From: Chroococcidiopsis thermalis PCC 7203
Lineage (GTDB): Bacteria; Cyanobacteriota; Cyanobacteriia; Cyanobacteriales; Chroococcidiopsidaceae
Length of the DNA: 64,000 bases
Assembly (NCBI RefSeq): GCF_000317125.1
Contig: NC_019695.1
Location: 1,352,336 to 1,416,335, forward strand
Direction of reading: 5' to 3'
Made by a program: the position numbers and the translations under genes. Below the pieces are notes generated by a model. That model ran no database searches, was not told the origin of the DNA, and saw only the letters and a list, made by a program, of their open reading frames with translations. How positions within the stretch are numbered: position 1 is the stretch's first letter; every line of letters begins with the position of its first letter. Shown here in pieces: positions 29,785 through 38,120 of this stretch.

Positions 29785-30933
29785 ATGGATCGGCAATTCC
29801 AACACCCAATGCTACCACAAGTCACTCATGATGAGCTGGCGCGACAAAACTTTGTAAAAAGCCTGAAACTACACATCGTTAAAAATCTCAGTCCCGGCAA
29901 TAAAAGAGTATACGAGCAAGTTGTCAAGCCCCAATTTGAACGCGAACACCAGCGATCGCCCCAAAACCGTCACGAAATCCGCACTGCTATGCAAGGACAC
30001 CCGCATTATCGTTGGTGGAGTGCTTTGCGGCGCATCAACCAGGAAATGTTGTGGGATGCGGTTAATACCAGTGTAGAGCGACAACTACCAGAACTCATCG
30101 ACCGGGCAAAACAGAGCGATCGCCACTTGGGTACGCTGACCCTAGACCCCGATTTCAAAATTCCTGCTTACCAAACTGCTGTCGATATCCACTGTATGCC
30201 TGGTAGCTATCACAGCGAATATACAGCAGACGATCTAGCGGCGGGAGCGACCTACGATCGCGGTGTTTATATTTACGGTGCGGGGTGGTTAGGTCCGCTC
30301 AACGATGATATGGGCTTGTCCATTGTCAAAAACTACCTGAAACCAAAATATCCCGACTTTCGACCCGCCAAAATTCTCGATTTGGGTTGTTCTGTCGGTC
30401 ACAGTACTTTACCCTATGTCGATGCCTATCCAGAAGCCGAAGTCTACGCGATCGATATTGGCGCACCAATGCTACGCTACGCTCACGCTAGAGCAGAAGC
30501 TTTAGGCAAACGAGTCCATTTTTCTCAACAAAATGCCGAACGGACTCACTTTGAAGCGGCTTCCTTTGACCTGATAGTTTCTCATATCCTGCTGCATGAA
30601 ATTCCCCTTCCAGCCATCCGTAACGTGATGCGAGAATGCGATCGCCTCCTAGCTCCTGGGGGGATGACGATCCACGTAGAAGCACCCTTGTACAGCCACA
30701 TGGATGCCTTCAGCGCTTTCATGTATGACTGGGAAACTGCCAACAACAACGAACCTTTTTGGAGTGCCATGCGGGAGTTGGACTTGACAGCCGTTATGAC
30801 TGAAGCTGGATTTGCCGCAGATCGAGTTATACAAACCTTCGTTCCCAATGGTGCTTGGAAAACTGCGGCTGACAATTCCCAACAAGGAGGAGGTAGTAGA
30901 GGTAGCTGGTTTATTGTTGCTGCGACTAAGTAA
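29785..30933 (+). CDS. class I SAM-dependent methyltransferase
   Basis: A 382-residue protein with an AGAGGTGG ribosome site before ATG 29785. The C-terminal part (about residues 185-375) is a Rossmann methyltransferase: motif I KILDLGCSVGHSTLPY near 195, EVYAIDIGAPMLRYAHARA, and motif VI-like ECDRLLAPGGMTIHVEAP. The N-terminal 180 residues are helical and substrate-specific, with FKIPAYQTAVDIHCMPGSYH and GAGWLGPLNDDMG. The substrate is unknown; the layout resembles uncharacterised methyltransferases found next to natural-product or lipid genes. The next gene starts within 13 bp, so the two are probably co-translated. Confidence 0.88.
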   Translation: MDRQFQHPMLPQVTHDELARQNFVKSLKLHIVKNLSPGNKRVYEQVVKPQFEREHQRSPQNRHEIRTAMQGHPHYRWWSALRRINQEMLWDAVNTSVERQLPELIDRAKQSDRHLGTLTLDPDFKIPAYQTAVDIHCMPGSYHSEYTADDLAAGATYDRGVYIYGAGWLGPLNDDMGLSIVKNYLKPKYPDFRPAKILDLGCSVGHSTLPYVDAYPEAEVYAIDIGAPMLRYAHARAEALGKRVHFSQQNAERTHFEAASFDLIVSHILLHEIPLPAIRNVMRECDRLLAPGGMTIHVEAPLYSHMDAFSAFMYDWETANNNEPFWSAMRELDLTAVMTEAGFAADRVIQTFVPNGAWKTAADNSQQGGGSRGSWFIVAATK

Positions 30934-30945
30934 ATGGAGGAAGTC

Positions 30946-31227
30946 ATGGGGATGAAAAAAGCCAAGGGCAAACGCCCCGTTTACTTTGACGAGCCGCAAC
31001 TCGATAAATTGCTGTCCGCGATCGTCGCGTTAACAGGTGAGGTGTCTGTCTTGCGGGAACGTCTCGATACTGTAGAACGTTTACTGGCGACAAAAGAAGT
31101 TATATCACTGGCAGAGATTGAAGCATATCAGCCAGAGGAATCAGTAGTGCAGGCACGGGAACAATGGCGTAGCGAGTATATTGCGCGAGTGTTAGGGGTA
31201 TTGCAGGAAGAAACCGTTTCAGAATAA
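30946..31227 (+). CDS. small coiled-coil partner of the methyltransferase
   Basis: A 93-residue protein with a clear GGAGG site 5 bp before ATG 30946; an in-frame ATG 12 bp upstream is less likely. It is charged and helical: VYFDEPQLDKLLSAIVALTGEVSVLRERLDTVERLL predicts a coiled coil. The C-terminal half has ISLAEIEAYQPEESVVQAREQW. No known domain is visible. It begins 12 bp after the methyltransferase stop, so it may be an accessory subunit or dimerisation factor. Function unknown. Confidence 0.8.
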   Translation: MGMKKAKGKRPVYFDEPQLDKLLSAIVALTGEVSVLRERLDTVERLLATKEVISLAEIEAYQPEESVVQAREQWRSEYIARVLGVLQEETVSE

Positions 31228-31290
31228 TTTAGAGCGCGTGGTCGTACGCTTTTCTTACGTTGCGAAATTGCAAGATTGAAGATCCCCCAG

Positions 31291-31317
31291 CCCCCGCAAA
31301 CTCGGGGGTTTTGTTTT
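31291..31317 (+). terminator. intrinsic terminator after the methyltransferase pair
   Basis: CCCCCG and CGGGGG form a 6-bp stem with loop CAAACT, followed by TTTTGTTTT. It lies 64 bp after the small coiled-coil gene and suits it. Repeat origin is possible because the flanks are C-rich repeats. Confidence 0.6.
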
Positions 31318-31810
31318 GTGCGGCGGGTTAGGGGGCAATACTTCGTGGGTTTTGATTCGATCTCCCCAACCCCCCTTAAAAAGGGGAGCCACTTACGTGC
31401 GGGGGTGGCGCTATTGCGGACTTCGTCGCCCCCGTTGAAGCACGTCGCGTTAAAGTGGCATGGGATAAGAATAGCTTTTTTCCCCCTTTCCAAGGGGGAT
31501 TAAGGGGGATCTTCAAAGACTATGTACTCTAACCGAGAAGTATTGGGTTAGGAGGGTTCTTGCCTTAACTGAAAAGCCTTGAGTGAAATACGGCTCGCCA
31601 TACGCTATCAACAGTCTAGTATTTGTCACTAATTCAGAATTTATATAGCTGAGTTTTCAGTAAAATTACTTCGATATATAGCTTCAGTAATAATTCGCTT
31701 GTTAGCTAATTAGAGATAAAGTTGAATAGATTTGTAGGCTATATTTTTGCAGTTAATTTTAAATCTTTCTGCAAAAAGTTTCAAGAGTGACCGCATTAGA
31801 TTAAACTGTA

Positions 31811-31900
31811 CATTTGCTAATTCTTTTAGCAACGGTTCAGTTTGGAAAATAAACTCATCTGCTAATTCTTTTAGCAGCGATTCATCCTGAAAATTTTCAG
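31811..31900 (+). repeat. tandem 45-bp duplication with small hairpins upstream of the CAP gene
   Basis: Two copies begin with CATTTGCTAATTCTTTTAGC and CATCTGCTAATTCTTTTAGC. Each contains a GCTAA/TTAGC stem with a 5-base loop, at 31815-31829 and 31860-31874. The second copy ends about 35 bp before the CAP gene start, so it lies in the leader region. Confidence 0.8.
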
Positions 31901-31935
31901 TTTCACTTGCTTATTCTTTCATTGGAAATCATTGC

Positions 31936-32490
31936 ATGAAGCATTCTGTTTTGTTCAAACTAGCCTTGTGTTCAGTCATTTTCACCACTGGAACAACAAT
32001 TGTAGCTAACGCTAAAACCCCTACTTTTTACCGAGAGATTGCTAAGAAAAACATACTTGCAAAGCCGAAACCTAATACGACTATCCTAGCTCAGGCTGAT
32101 ACTTCCTCCGTAGAACGGGCTGTTTTCAACCGAATTAATCAATATCGCCAAGGGCGTAATTTAGCTCCTCTAACTTGGGATAATAGCATCAGCAATCAAG
32201 CTCGAATTCACAGTCAAAATATGGCAAGTGGTGCAGTTCCTTTCAGCCATAATGGTTTTCAGCAGAGAGTGCAAGAGATTGCCAAAGTCATTTCCTATAG
32301 GGGAGCAGCAGAAAATGTTGCGTATAATCAAGGTTACGCCGATCCTGCTGCCAATGCCGTTCAAGGCTGGTTAAATAGTTCTGGACACCAACGGAACATC
32401 GTAGGTAGTTACAACCTAACTGGTATTGGTGTTGCCAGAAATTCAAAAGGAGAATACTACTTCACGCAAATATTTATCTTGAAGCGATGA
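31936..32490 (+). CDS. secreted CAP-domain (SCP/PR1-like) protein
   Basis: A 184-residue protein with an N-terminal signal peptide (LFKLALCSVIFTTGTTIV, cleavage near VANA). The CAP domain covers residues about 57-180: FNRINQYRQGRNLAPLTWD, ARIHSQNMASG, HNGF, AAENVAYNQG and SSGHQRNIVGSY. The two conserved His and the Glu of the family cavity are present (SHNGF, AAENV, SGHQRN). Bacterial CAP proteins act outside the cell or in the periplasm; the biochemical activity is debated. It stands alone with a terminator-like hairpin after it (32536-32569). The leader holds a tandem duplication. Confidence 0.9.
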   Translation: MKHSVLFKLALCSVIFTTGTTIVANAKTPTFYREIAKKNILAKPKPNTTILAQADTSSVERAVFNRINQYRQGRNLAPLTWDNSISNQARIHSQNMASGAVPFSHNGFQQRVQEIAKVISYRGAAENVAYNQGYADPAANAVQGWLNSSGHQRNIVGSYNLTGIGVARNSKGEYYFTQIFILKR

Positions 32491-32535
32491 AGGTAAAATT
32501 TGTCCGGTTGTTAGAATCCCAATCAACTTAATTGC

Positions 32536-32569
32536 TAGGGTGCGCCGATCGCGTACCCTATTATTTTTT
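32536..32569 (+). terminator. rho-independent terminator after the CAP gene
   Basis: AGGGTGCGC, loop CGATC, then GCGTACCCT gives a 9-bp stem with one mismatch, followed by ATTATTTTTT. It is 46 bp after the stop codon. The loop borrows a HIP1 core. Confidence 0.7.
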
Positions 32570-32830
32570 GATAAAATTAATCATATTTTCCGTGGATTTA
32601 CCGACATAATTAAAACCCCCTCTACCCTCAGAGGTATTTTCAGTAAAATCTACCTTGAGAGTAGAATATTTTCTCGTTAAACTCATCGGTTATAGTTTTT
32701 ATATTCGCATTCTACTGAAGAAAGTAATTATTTTACTTATGTATGATTTTACCAAGCTAGCATGTAAACTCAAACTATTGGCTCGAGAACAAAAGATATT
32801 TCTAGCTAAGAGGACAAGGATGATAATCCT
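32570..32830. other. AT-rich spacer with no recognised gene
   Basis: I see no coding region here. The sequence is AT-rich with a poly-pyrimidine CCCCCTCTACCC stretch and is presumably the promoter of the next gene. Confidence 0.5.
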
Positions 32831-33664
32831 ATGATTGAGACGACTATTAAAAACTTTTTCAACTTGCCCGGAGTCGTTGGATTAGGAATTATTCTCATTC
32901 AAGAACAACCGAAATCTTACCTATGTTTAAAAGAGCAAGCCGTACAATGGCAAGTGAAAGAATTTCTCAATCATAATTTTATCCGTAATATTATCAAAAA
33001 TCCCGATGCATTTGATGTTTTTGAATTTCCAATTCACACGAATTACGTTTATACATATAAAGTGAGTTCGCAAGTCACCTTGTTAGTTTTGACGAGTATG
33101 GGACTAGCAGCAATTAAAACGATCGCTAACCTACAACTAAAAACTGTACTCAAAAAAGATGTCGAACAAACAATTGCTATATTTCAGAAATTAGCTAAAG
33201 AATTTCCTCTCGTTCGCGCGATCGCACAGCCAATTTCGCAGACATTTCCTCACGTATGCGATGGCAATCAAAGCTTATCTCTCAAGCAAAAAGAAAAAAT
33301 TACTGTTTTAGAACTATTAAATGCTCTCAACCATTTAAGTAAATTTACCAGTACTTACATGGGAAGAAAATCGACAATAAAATACTGGGATTCTACTCGC
33401 CCCAAACAAATTGAGTGTCTGGCATACTTTCAGATGGATGAGAATGCGGAATTCATTTTTACTGGCAACGATGCAGAGATTGTCAATCAAATGCAGCACT
33501 ATTGGATTAGAAAGTGGACTAGTATCTTTCTCAGAAAGACAGCACTAATTCTACCCAATTTGCCGGAGATGGTTGCCCAAAAATGCTTGAGCGATCGCGA
33601 AAAATTTTTAGTTTTTCCTCTCCAAGTTGACAATACTGAATCTCAAACTCCGGTTACTGTATAA
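32831..33664 (+). CDS. hypothetical protein, possible roadblock-like N-terminus
   Basis: A 277-residue soluble protein of unknown function. The N-terminal 110 residues have alternating strands and helices (LPGVVGLGIILIQEQPKSYLC, YKVSSQVTLLVLTSMGLAAIKTIA) that resemble a roadblock/LC7 fold, which is a weak guess. The middle has ITVLELLNALNHLSKFTSTYMG and the C-terminal part YFQMDENAEFIFTGNDAEIV, then WIRKWTSIFLRKTALIL. AT-rich codon use and the position between unrelated genes give no clue. No signal or membrane helix is seen. Similar proteins are probably restricted to cyanobacteria. Confidence 0.72.
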   Translation: MIETTIKNFFNLPGVVGLGIILIQEQPKSYLCLKEQAVQWQVKEFLNHNFIRNIIKNPDAFDVFEFPIHTNYVYTYKVSSQVTLLVLTSMGLAAIKTIANLQLKTVLKKDVEQTIAIFQKLAKEFPLVRAIAQPISQTFPHVCDGNQSLSLKQKEKITVLELLNALNHLSKFTSTYMGRKSTIKYWDSTRPKQIECLAYFQMDENAEFIFTGNDAEIVNQMQHYWIRKWTSIFLRKTALILPNLPEMVAQKCLSDREKFLVFPLQVDNTESQTPVTV

Positions 33665-33949
33665 TAATTTACTATAAAATTAATTCACATTGCACAAAAA
33701 ATATTTAAATAAAAGTACCTACCCGATTGGGAATAGGAAAGATTTGTATTACAACAACTCAGCCTAGCTAGCCCATACTAATTCTATTTGTTTTTGCACA
33801 GATCCGATCCCCGAACCCCCCTTATTAAGGTGACTATGGGGGATATTCTGCGATGTAGTCACAAAGAATTGGTATTACAATAAATTCATACCATTTTGCT
33901 TTTTGACTGCAACCAACGTAACTGAACAAATACCAACAAGAGACAAACA
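33665..33949. repeat. spacer with CCCCC/GGGGG element
   Basis: Bases about 33805-33845 carry GATCCCCGAACCCCCCTTATTAAGG followed by ATGGGGGATA, a decayed copy of the C-rich element at 17640 and 31360. No gene seen. Confidence 0.65.
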
Positions 33950-34927
33950 ATGCACTTGCGATCTGTTGGAGAATTACTAAAAGAGACATTTCAGGAGTGG
34001 AACCAGGATAAAGCATCGCGGCTAGCAGCAGCCTTAGCATATTACACGATATTTTCGATCGCACCACTACTGATGATCGCGATCGCTGTGGCAGGTGCAG
34101 TATTCGGTGAAGAAGCTGCTAGAGGAGAAATTGTCACCCAAATTCAAGATTTAGTAGGAGAAGCAGGGGCAACAGTCGTACAAACTGCACTTGCTAACGT
34201 CAATCAAACCAAAACGGGTATTGTTGGCACTTCGATCGGTCTTGCTACACTTCTATTAGGTGCGACAGGTTTATTTGGTGAAATGCAAGACGCACTCAAT
34301 ACAATTTGGGAAGTTGCACCAAAATCAGGACAAGGAATCTGGGTATTAATTCGCCGCCGCCTGATCTCATTTAGTATGGTTTTAGGGATTGGCGTTTTAT
34401 TGTTATTATCCCTATTTTTGAGTACGGCACTAGCAGCATTTAGTAGCTTTATGAATAGTTGGATACCAGGTTTAGCAACTGGATTATCTATTCTCAACTT
34501 TGTCGTTTCTTTTAGCTTGATGACATTATTATTTGCGATGATTTACGTCATCCTGCCTGATGTCAAAATTGCTTGGAAAGATGTTTTAGTTGGTGCGGCA
34601 ACAACGGCTTTCTTATTCACAATTGGCAGAACGTTATTGAGTATGTACCTCGGTAGTGCCGCCGTCAGTTCGACCTTTGGTGCAGCTAGTTCCCTTGCCG
34701 TTCTCTTAGTTTGGATCTACTATTCTGCCCAAGTTTTCTTTTTAGGGGCGGAATTTACTCAAGTTTATGCCCGTAAATATGGTTCTGAAATTGTGCCAAC
34801 AAAAAATGCTGTTTCTGTTGCTGCTAACCGACTACCATCTGTAGATCCTCAGAATTCACCGCGTATCCGCCCTCGCCGCCGTTCTGGTTTTTTGACAAAG
34901 ATAAAAAACTGGTTTGGCAGACGATGA
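33950..34927 (+). CDS. YihY/BrkB family inner-membrane protein
   Basis: A 325-residue polytopic protein with six hydrophobic segments. The family hallmarks are NQDKASRLAAALAYYTIFSIAPLLMIAIA at the start, the GTSIGLATLLLGATGLFGEMQDALNTIW stretch and VWIYYSAQVFFLGAEFTQVYA near the end. The family was once called RNase BN, which was wrong; a transport or envelope role is likely but unproved. The C-terminal tail (PRIRPRRRSGFLTKIKNW) is basic and cytoplasmic. It stands alone; the next gene begins 88 bp later. Confidence 0.9.
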   Translation: MHLRSVGELLKETFQEWNQDKASRLAAALAYYTIFSIAPLLMIAIAVAGAVFGEEAARGEIVTQIQDLVGEAGATVVQTALANVNQTKTGIVGTSIGLATLLLGATGLFGEMQDALNTIWEVAPKSGQGIWVLIRRRLISFSMVLGIGVLLLLSLFLSTALAAFSSFMNSWIPGLATGLSILNFVVSFSLMTLLFAMIYVILPDVKIAWKDVLVGAATTAFLFTIGRTLLSMYLGSAAVSSTFGAASSLAVLLVWIYYSAQVFFLGAEFTQVYARKYGSEIVPTKNAVSVAANRLPSVDPQNSPRIRPRRRSGFLTKIKNWFGRR

Positions 34928-35015
34928 CAGAGGTAAAACCAAACTCATCCCTACTACCGAGGCAGAGCGGGCATAAAATCTGTTCAAATAGAGAAGGTGC
35001 AACAATTCTGGATTG

Positions 35016-36122
35016 ATGACAGATCGAGTTTTAATTCTTGGTGGCAGGGGAAGAATCGGCAGCAGTGTAGCCCAAGACATTGCCAGTCATACATCAGCAG
35101 AAATTACCATCACTAGCCGTAACCCCGATATAGCAGCCGCAGTTAGCAAGCAACTAGGATCGCAGGTTCGATCGCTAGCATTAGACTTAGCAGACAAAGC
35201 CAAATTAAGAGAAGCGATCGCCGCTTCCAATCTCGTCATTCATTGTGCCGGACCCTTTCACTTCCGTGACGCTAGCGTTCTGAAAACTTGTATCGAAACG
35301 GGTGTAGATTATCTCGATGTTAGCGATCATCGGTCTTTTACTCGCAAAGCTTTAGATTTATCTCCAGCGGCTTCAGCTGCTGGAGTGACAGCAATCGTCA
35401 ATACAGGCGTTTTCCCTGGAATCTCAAACAGCATGGTACGCCAGGGAGTGGAAAAATTAGACCAGCCGGAACGCATCCACTTAAGTTACTTAGTAGCGGG
35501 TTCTGGCGGTGCTGGCGTGACAGTCATGCGAACGACATTTTTGGGGTTACAGAAGCCTTTCACCGCTTGGATCGACGGTCAGTGGGTGGAAATTAAACCA
35601 TATAGCGATCGCGAAGTCGTAGATTTTCCCGCGCCTTATGGTAAATCTGGCGTTTACTGGTTTGATATGCCAGAAGCTTTTACCTTACCGGAAGCCTTCC
35701 CCGTCAAAACCGTAATTACCAAATTTGGTTCCGTTCCCGATTTTTACAATCATCTCACTTGGATTGCCGCCCATGTCTTCCCCAAATCTTGGATGCAACG
35801 GCGCAGTGCGATCGAATTTTTAGCCCATGTCAGCCACTATATGACCGATGTAACAAATCGTTTTAGCGGGATTGGAGTCGCAATTCGTTCCGAAGTCACG
35901 GGGTTAAAAGACGGACAGCAGGCGAGTTATTGTTCGACGTTGATTCACGATAACACCGCGATCGCTGCTGGCTGCGGTACTGGTAGTATTGCCCAACTTT
36001 TATTATCAGGCAAGCTCAAGCACCCAGGAGTTTCGACTGTAGAACAAGCCTTGCCCACAGACTTATTTGAACAAACTATGGCAAGTCGTAATATTCACAT
36101 TCAGCAGCAAATATATTTGTAG
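35016..36122 (+). CDS. saccharopine dehydrogenase-like NADP-binding oxidoreductase
   Basis: The 368-residue protein begins at ATG 35016, giving the Rossmann start VLILGGRGRIGSSVAQDIA. It has TITSRN and VIHCAGPFHFRD, then GVDYLDVSDHRSF, typical of the saccharopine-dehydrogenase superfamily. The C-terminal domain is family-specific. The exact reaction is unknown: relatives act in lysine catabolism, carboxynorspermidine synthesis, or as trans-acting enoyl reductases. The stop TAG at 36120-36122 lies in the left arm of a family A palindrome, so the natural C-terminus may have been altered. No lysine-pathway neighbour is present. Confidence 0.85.
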   Translation: MTDRVLILGGRGRIGSSVAQDIASHTSAEITITSRNPDIAAAVSKQLGSQVRSLALDLADKAKLREAIAASNLVIHCAGPFHFRDASVLKTCIETGVDYLDVSDHRSFTRKALDLSPAASAAGVTAIVNTGVFPGISNSMVRQGVEKLDQPERIHLSYLVAGSGGAGVTVMRTTFLGLQKPFTAWIDGQWVEIKPYSDREVVDFPAPYGKSGVYWFDMPEAFTLPEAFPVKTVITKFGSVPDFYNHLTWIAAHVFPKSWMQRRSAIEFLAHVSHYMTDVTNRFSGIGVAIRSEVTGLKDGQQASYCSTLIHDNTAIAAGCGTGSIAQLLLSGKLKHPGVSTVEQALPTDLFEQTMASRNIHIQQQIYL

Positions 36123-36146
36123 GGGCGCACAGCTGTGCGCCCCTAC
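36119..36146. repeat. perfect 28-bp palindrome, family A
   Basis: GTAGGGGCGCACAG and its exact complement, identical to the copies at 9050 and 55322. TAG at 36120-36122 terminates the upstream reductase gene. Confidence 0.95.
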
Positions 36147-36247
36147 CTACATTTATGAAAAATGGTAACATCGTACTTCTGGTAGAAGGAATAGATATAG
36201 CAGAAAATGTAAGCTGCTCTCATCGTCAAACTTTTTGAGAGACTGTC

Positions 36248-36619
36248 ATGCGTGGGATTTTATCCAATCTAAAACAAGGGCTTTTGCAAAAGCTTTTACT
36301 GTTATTTCTCGTGAGTTTACTTGGCTTTTTTGGCACTGCGATCGCGGGCTATTCACCAGTTTATGCAGCGACTTTAGAAGAGACACAACTCATCCCTCCA
36401 GAATATAAACCTACTCCAGAAGAGAAGATCGAGCGAGCATATGAGTATAGCGAAGCCACGGGATTGATGGAAGAGGCAAAACAAGCAAGGACTAACTCTA
36501 ATCGAAATTTCGATCCCAACTTAAAGGCTAATATCAAAAATATCGATGCTCAAGCCCAAGAAGGTAAAACTAGTCTCAAAGATAAGGCAAAAGGCTTACT
36601 GGAAAAAATAGCAAAATAG
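36248..36619 (+). CDS. small secreted Lys-rich hypothetical protein
   Basis: A 123-residue protein with a signal peptide (KLLLLFLVSLLGFFGTAIA, cleavage near VYAA). The mature part is about 83 residues, polar and helical, with LIPPEYKPTPEEKIERAYEY, EEAKQARTNSNRNFDPNLK and TSLKDKAKGLLEKIAK. The overall plan matches the 122-residue protein at 17024-17392: signal, then a proline-lead segment and Lys/Glu helices, no Cys. Function unknown; possibly stress-related exported proteins. An imperfect 28-bp palindrome follows the stop. Confidence 0.75.
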   Translation: MRGILSNLKQGLLQKLLLLFLVSLLGFFGTAIAGYSPVYAATLEETQLIPPEYKPTPEEKIERAYEYSEATGLMEEAKQARTNSNRNFDPNLKANIKNIDAQAQEGKTSLKDKAKGLLEKIAK

Positions 36620-36626
36620 TACAAAT

Positions 36627-36654
36627 ATAGAGACGTAATATGATACGTCTCTAT
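36627..36654. repeat. imperfect family B palindrome between convergent genes
   Basis: ATAGAGACGTA-6 bases-TACGTCTCTAT. It is 8 bp after one stop and 8 bp before the other, so it may also serve as a bidirectional terminator hairpin. Confidence 0.8.
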
Positions 36655-36661
36655 GCATTAT

Positions 36662-37957
36662 TTACTCGCTTTGTTCGGGTAGAGTTGCGTGTTTTGCTCG
36701 CCTGCTCTTCCCTCTGATTCTACGCTCGTACCAACTCATTAAAGGTGTGGCACTAATTCCATGTAAAACTACAGAAATAACAATTGTTGTGAAAGTAATC
36801 CAGGCAATTTGTTCTGCCGCACTGTCTTTTAAACCTTCACCAAAAGCGTAGAAGAGATAGTACAAAGAACCAACACCGCGAATACCAAACCAACCAAATA
36901 ACCACCGACTGGCAGGATGCAAGCGACGGCGATCGCATTCTACCGGAGGATTTGTTGCAATCGTGCTAATCCACGCTCCTACGGGACGGATGACAAAGAG
37001 TAATAATCCTGCCACAATCAGTGAATTTCCGAGATATTGCCACAAGGGTTGCATTCTCAACAGCGATCCTAGTAACAGAATTGTGCCGACTTCCATTAAC
37101 TTTTCAATTCGTTCGACAAATTCTAATTCAGACTCGCGTTTTTCTAGATTGTCTGCGTAATTTCGCTGGACGACTAACCCCGCAACAAATACGGCAATAA
37201 ATCCATAGCCGTTAACAATTTCTGCCAAGGAATAGGTAACCAAAATCGTTCCTAGAGCAACAAAATCCTCCATCAAAACATCAGCAGGACGACGTTTTTG
37301 CAGCTGGCGATCGATCCAAGTAATAGCTTTGGCTACGGCAATTCCCATCACAATTCCAGATGCGATCGCCCAAATTAAATCCACGGCTACCCATTGTTTA
37401 AACCAATTATCTAAATTGGGGTCTTTGAATAAATGCAAGCCAAAATAGACAAAGGGAAATGCCAGTGCGTCATTCAAACCTCCTTCGGAAGTCAGACCAA
37501 AACGTAATTCATCCTCATCGTCAATGTCTGCTAGCTGCACTTCTGAAGCTAATACGGGATCGGTAGGAGCGAGAATTGCACCCAGTAACACGGCTGCACC
37601 CCAATTCATTCCCAACAACCAATGTCCTACTGCTGCCAGCGCTACAATTGAAATGGGCATGAGAAATCCAATCAATCTGGCTGTAATTTGCCATGCTCGC
37701 AATTGTAAGGGACGGTTCATTTTTAAGCCGCAACTGAACACCGAGACAATCACGACAAATTCGGTCAGTCGTTGCAAAAACTCAGCATTTGGTTGCACTT
37801 GAATGAGTTTAAAACCGTAGGGACCGAGAATAATTCCTACAACTAAGTAAATGAGGGCAAAAGAAAAAGGTAAGCGGGAAATCCAACCCGAACCAAGGGT
37901 AACTGCTAGCAGCAGCACCCCAATGACAAACAAATCGAGAATATAAATATCCACCAT
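36662..37957 (-). CDS. CPA1-type Na+/H+ antiporter (NhaP-like)
   Basis: The 431-residue protein starts at ATG 37957, ignoring an in-frame TTG upstream. It has about twelve hydrophobic helices. The CPA1 ion-site motifs are present: ILAPTDPVLASEVQ in the middle (the DP pair) and LTSEGGLNDALAFPFVYF, with the conserved Asn-Asp. The C-terminal tail after WYERRIRGKS is short, so no regulatory domain is attached. These proteins exchange Na+ or K+ for H+ at the plasma membrane. The gene is convergent with the small secreted protein gene. Confidence 0.92.
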   Translation of the reverse strand: MVDIYILDLFVIGVLLLAVTLGSGWISRLPFSFALIYLVVGIILGPYGFKLIQVQPNAEFLQRLTEFVVIVSVFSCGLKMNRPLQLRAWQITARLIGFLMPISIVALAAVGHWLLGMNWGAAVLLGAILAPTDPVLASEVQLADIDDEDELRFGLTSEGGLNDALAFPFVYFGLHLFKDPNLDNWFKQWVAVDLIWAIASGIVMGIAVAKAITWIDRQLQKRRPADVLMEDFVALGTILVTYSLAEIVNGYGFIAVFVAGLVVQRNYADNLEKRESELEFVERIEKLMEVGTILLLGSLLRMQPLWQYLGNSLIVAGLLLFVIRPVGAWISTIATNPPVECDRRRLHPASRWLFGWFGIRGVGSLYYLFYAFGEGLKDSAAEQIAWITFTTIVISVVLHGISATPLMSWYERRIRGKSRRAKHATLPEQSE

Positions 37958-38120
37958 AGCGATCGCCAACGAGAAAACGCTAGGAAAGTTTAAGGCGATC
38001 GCGGTTGACTCTACATCTGCTTGGGGTAGATTATTTCAGTAATGCAGTATCTGTATTTTGACTACTTAAGGCTGGCGTAACAATAAAAAAGATTTAGAAA
38101 GAGAGTTAGAGCAAGAAATT

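Larger units (their letters stand above)
31228..31935. repeat. 708-bp gene-free spacer with C-rich and hairpin elements
   Basis: The spacer begins with an intrinsic-terminator-like hairpin (31291-31317). A CCCCC/GGGGG-rich segment to about 31515 follows, containing a 72-bp element at 31388-31459 bounded by GCCACTTACGTGC and TTAAAGTGGC, related to the elements at 43588 and 48194, plus a CCAAGGGGGATTAAGGGGGAT copy. From 31560 the DNA is AT-rich. A tandem 45-bp duplication lies at 31811-31900. No gene is supported; open frames there read through repeats. Confidence 0.78.
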
